From Actinomyces lilanjuaniae (GTDB lineage: Bacteria; Actinomycetota; Actinomycetes; Actinomycetales; Actinomycetaceae), in contig NZ_CP032514.1 of the NCBI RefSeq assembly GCF_003606385.1, positions 806,001 through 870,000 of the forward strand: 64,000 nucleotides of DNA, read 5' to 3'. Positions within the stretch are counted from its first letter, which is position 1, and every line of letters starts with the position of its first letter. The position numbers and the translations under genes are program-made. This document shows, one piece after another, positions 61,845-64,000 of this stretch. The notes beneath the pieces are model-generated. The model saw nothing but the letters and a program-made list of their open reading frames with translations, did not search any database and had not been told where the DNA came from.

Positions 61845-64000
61845 GTGAGCTCACAGCCCCTGAGCCGACGGCAGCGTCGTGAGGCTGAGCGCGCCGCAGA
61901 GGCCGCTCGCGCCCGGTCTGACGCCCCGGCCCAGAGGCAGGGTGGCGGCACGTCGGGGCATCGGCTTACGGAGGCCGAGGCCGCCAGCGTCCTGCTCGGC
62001 GGGCAGGGTGCTCCAGAACCGGGAGCGTACCGTAGGCGTGACCCCCAGTCCGCTTCCGGGACGGTCTCCCCGACAGCGACCACCCGGCAGGCGGGGGACG
62101 CAGCGCCTCCGCTGAGCCGTATGGAGCGAAGGCGGCAGGCGGCACCGCACCAATCGGTGCCGCCGACGAGCATCACGACACCAGAGGCCTCCGCCGCCGC
62201 CTCATCTGCGACGTCTGGCTCTTCCTCTTCTCCTCTTTCCACGCCCTCCGCCTCTGTGCCCCCCACGGCCTCCGTGGCACCTGCCGGGCCTGCTGGCCAC
62301 GGCTCCGCTGCACCGCCCGGGGCGTGCGCTCCCAGGAGCCGGGGCAGACCCGTCGCTCCCGGCGTCAGCGCCCGGGCCGGGACCAGGCACCGACGCCGTC
62401 GGCGCCCGTAGCCCGGGAGACGGCCGGGGAGGCAGCCCAGGAGCCCTTGTCCCGTGCTGCGGCTTCTGGCGGGTACTCTCCGTCTGGAGAGGCTGCCCCG
62501 GCGGCTCAGTCCGGGGGGCGGAGGCGTCTGCAAAGCTCCGAGGCCGTGCAGGTCCCACCTGACCCAGTCACTTCCCCCGCCGCACCATCGCGGTCCCGGG
62601 GTGCTGAGGTGCCCTCGCCCGCAGGGACCTGGCCTCCGTCCTCATCCGGAGCGGAGCCCGCCGCCCTGCACCAGTCGGGCCTGCCTGGCGTATCTGCTCC
62701 TGAGCGCAGCGTTGCCGAGCGCGATGTTCCCGAGCGTAGGCGGACACGGCGGTCCCAGCGGTCCGGGACCCGGGTCGCAGGTGTGGCGCCGTCTGCCCAG
62801 CCTGCTTCCAGGCAGGCGGTCCCAGAAGGCTCAGGGGGCCGGGGAGGGCGCTCCCGGGAGACAGGAGACCAGGCTCCCGATGAGGCCGTTGTCTCCTCGG
62901 TGCCCACCGTGACGCTGAGCACCGGCTCGCTGACTGGTACCCCTCCAGGTGCCGCTACAGTCCCGGCAGGGGCCGAGCTGCCCACACCGTTGCCGGTAGG
63001 CCTGCCCGGTGCCGCTGCGCAGCCTGTGGGGCAGCCGGTGCCTGCTGACATGCTGGCCGTGTCTGCACAGTCGGCCTCGCAGCCGACCTCGCGGTCGGCC
63101 TCGGCGCAGGTCGCGGAACCTGCCGGGTCCGGGAAGGATGCGAGACCGGCTCCGCGCGAGCTTCGCTTCTCCCCGGAGGTACGCGAGCGCCGCAGCGCTG
63201 ACACCTTGCAGGTTCCGGAGGTGCGTCGGGTTCGGCGTGCTCGGCAGACGGGACGGGAGGCGTCCGCAGACGCGGACACTGCCCGCGACGAGGACGGTCC
63301 GGGGACGGAGGCCTCACAGTCCCCCCGGCCCTCGGCACGCCGCCGGGGTGCCGGTGTGGTGGGGCGCAGCGCGGTTCTCAGTGTCCTGGCCGTGGCGACG
63401 GTGGTTGCGCCCCTGAGTGGCTACCTGACCAACGCGGCACTGGCCTCGACCCGGTCCTCCTCCCAGCCGGATGACTCCTCCCAGGAGGCGACTGATCGCG
63501 CCTCCTCCGTGGCTGCCGCCGTCCTAGGATCGGACGCTGACTGGGACGAGGACACTGACGACCAGCTGTCCAACGTGCCTGACGCCGCCACACTGGCTCG
63601 TATCCGTGAGGCCTACCAGAACGCGGTCCAGACCTGCTCCTCTGAGACAGGTGCCTCAGGAGACACGGCTGCCTTCAACGCGACACCGGAGCTCTTCTAC
63701 CCGATGCTGCCGGGCAGCTACGAGATCTCCTCAGTGTACGGCTACCGCATCCACCCCACCCTAGGCGTCCTGAAGCTGCACGCTGGGCAGGACATGGCCG
63801 CGCCGGTGGGCACGGCCATCTACGCCGCGGCTGAGGGGACGGTGACCACCGCAGGAATGGTGGACGGCACGGGTACGGTCACCATCAAGCATGAGATCGA
63901 CGGCGAGGTCTGGTACACCAGCTACCTTCACATGTACGAGGACGGTATCTACGTCGAGGAGGGGGACACGGTCTCTGCGGGTGACCTGATTGCCGGGGTC
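61845..64000 (+). pseudogene. M23/LytM-domain peptidase with long disordered N-terminus, one frameshift, cut by window edge
   Basis: GTG 61845 has GGGAGG seven bases ahead. The first 155 residues are low-complexity Ala/Arg/Pro/Ser (SSQPLSRRQRREAERAAEAA). One extra base in GGGG 62319-62322 then rejoins a further disordered cytoplasmic stretch, a single membrane anchor near residue 510 (AVLSVLAVATVVAPLSGYL) and an extracytoplasmic LytM domain: SSVYGYRIHPTLGVLKLHAG, metal motif HAGQD, then AAPVGTAIYAAAEGTVT. The frame is still open at 64000, so the last HXH metal ligand is not in view. Likely a peptidoglycan endopeptidase or its regulator. The long Arg/Pro N-terminus is peculiar but in frame apart from the single break. 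Confidence 0.8.

Overview
The window is a GC-rich (about 70 percent or more) chromosomal stretch that reads as an actinobacterium, most plausibly an Actinomyces-like member of the Actinomycetaceae. This rests on the Kgd-type 2-oxoglutarate enzyme, the sigH-rshA pair followed by a 24-codon bL37-like ribosomal gene, a narGHJI-modABC arrangement and short or near-leaderless 5' ends. No tRNA, rRNA, CRISPR array, insertion sequence or prophage was recognised.

Layout. 1-3.4 kb: a HTH/excisionase-like gene (edge-truncated), a SAF/CpaB-like gene, a CpaE/MinD-like ATPase and a DUF6912 protein. 3.4-10.1 kb (minus): sbcC, sbcD, uppP, hisN. 10.1-14.4 kb: a TetR regulator coupled to a flavodoxin-fold oxidoreductase, an unrecognised 318-residue protein and a zinc alcohol dehydrogenase. 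14.4-41.3 kb: a nitrate/nitrite respiration and molybdenum-cofactor island. 41.7-47.2 kb (minus): rsgA, aroA, monomeric icd and a DoxX-like gene. 47.2-48.9 kb: gene-poor, repeat-bearing DNA. 49-50.4 kb: sigH, rshA, bL37. 50.5-53.8 kb (minus): an ABC sugar importer without its ATPase. 54-58.8 kb (minus): a degenerate SGNH-fold protein and kgd. 59.1-61.7 kb: two CNNM/CorC-type membrane proteins. 61.8-64 kb: an M23/LytM peptidase running off the window.

The island is the biological centre. On the minus strand narK, narGHJI, modA, a modB-modC-mop fusion and moeZ import nitrate, reduce it and supply molybdate. Moco genes follow: moaB/mog, mobA, a moeA-moaC fusion, moaE, moaD and moaA, giving every step from GTP to Mo-bisMGD. 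A DUF2249 protein, a polytopic membrane protein and a copper nitrite reductase (NirK) with an extra N-terminal cupredoxin come next, then a cysteine-bearing HTH regulator with its own putative operator. Together they predict nitrate to nitrite to NO.

At least seventeen apparent frameshifts occur in nine otherwise well-conserved genes (SAF protein, TetR regulator, moeZ, narG, MFS transporter, moeA-moaC, doxX, kgd, M23 peptidase). Every one is a single missing base that can be restored by lengthening a G or C run by one. I read these mainly as homopolymer under-calls in the assembly rather than real gene decay. Affected genes are given as one feature each, with the break positions in the evidence.
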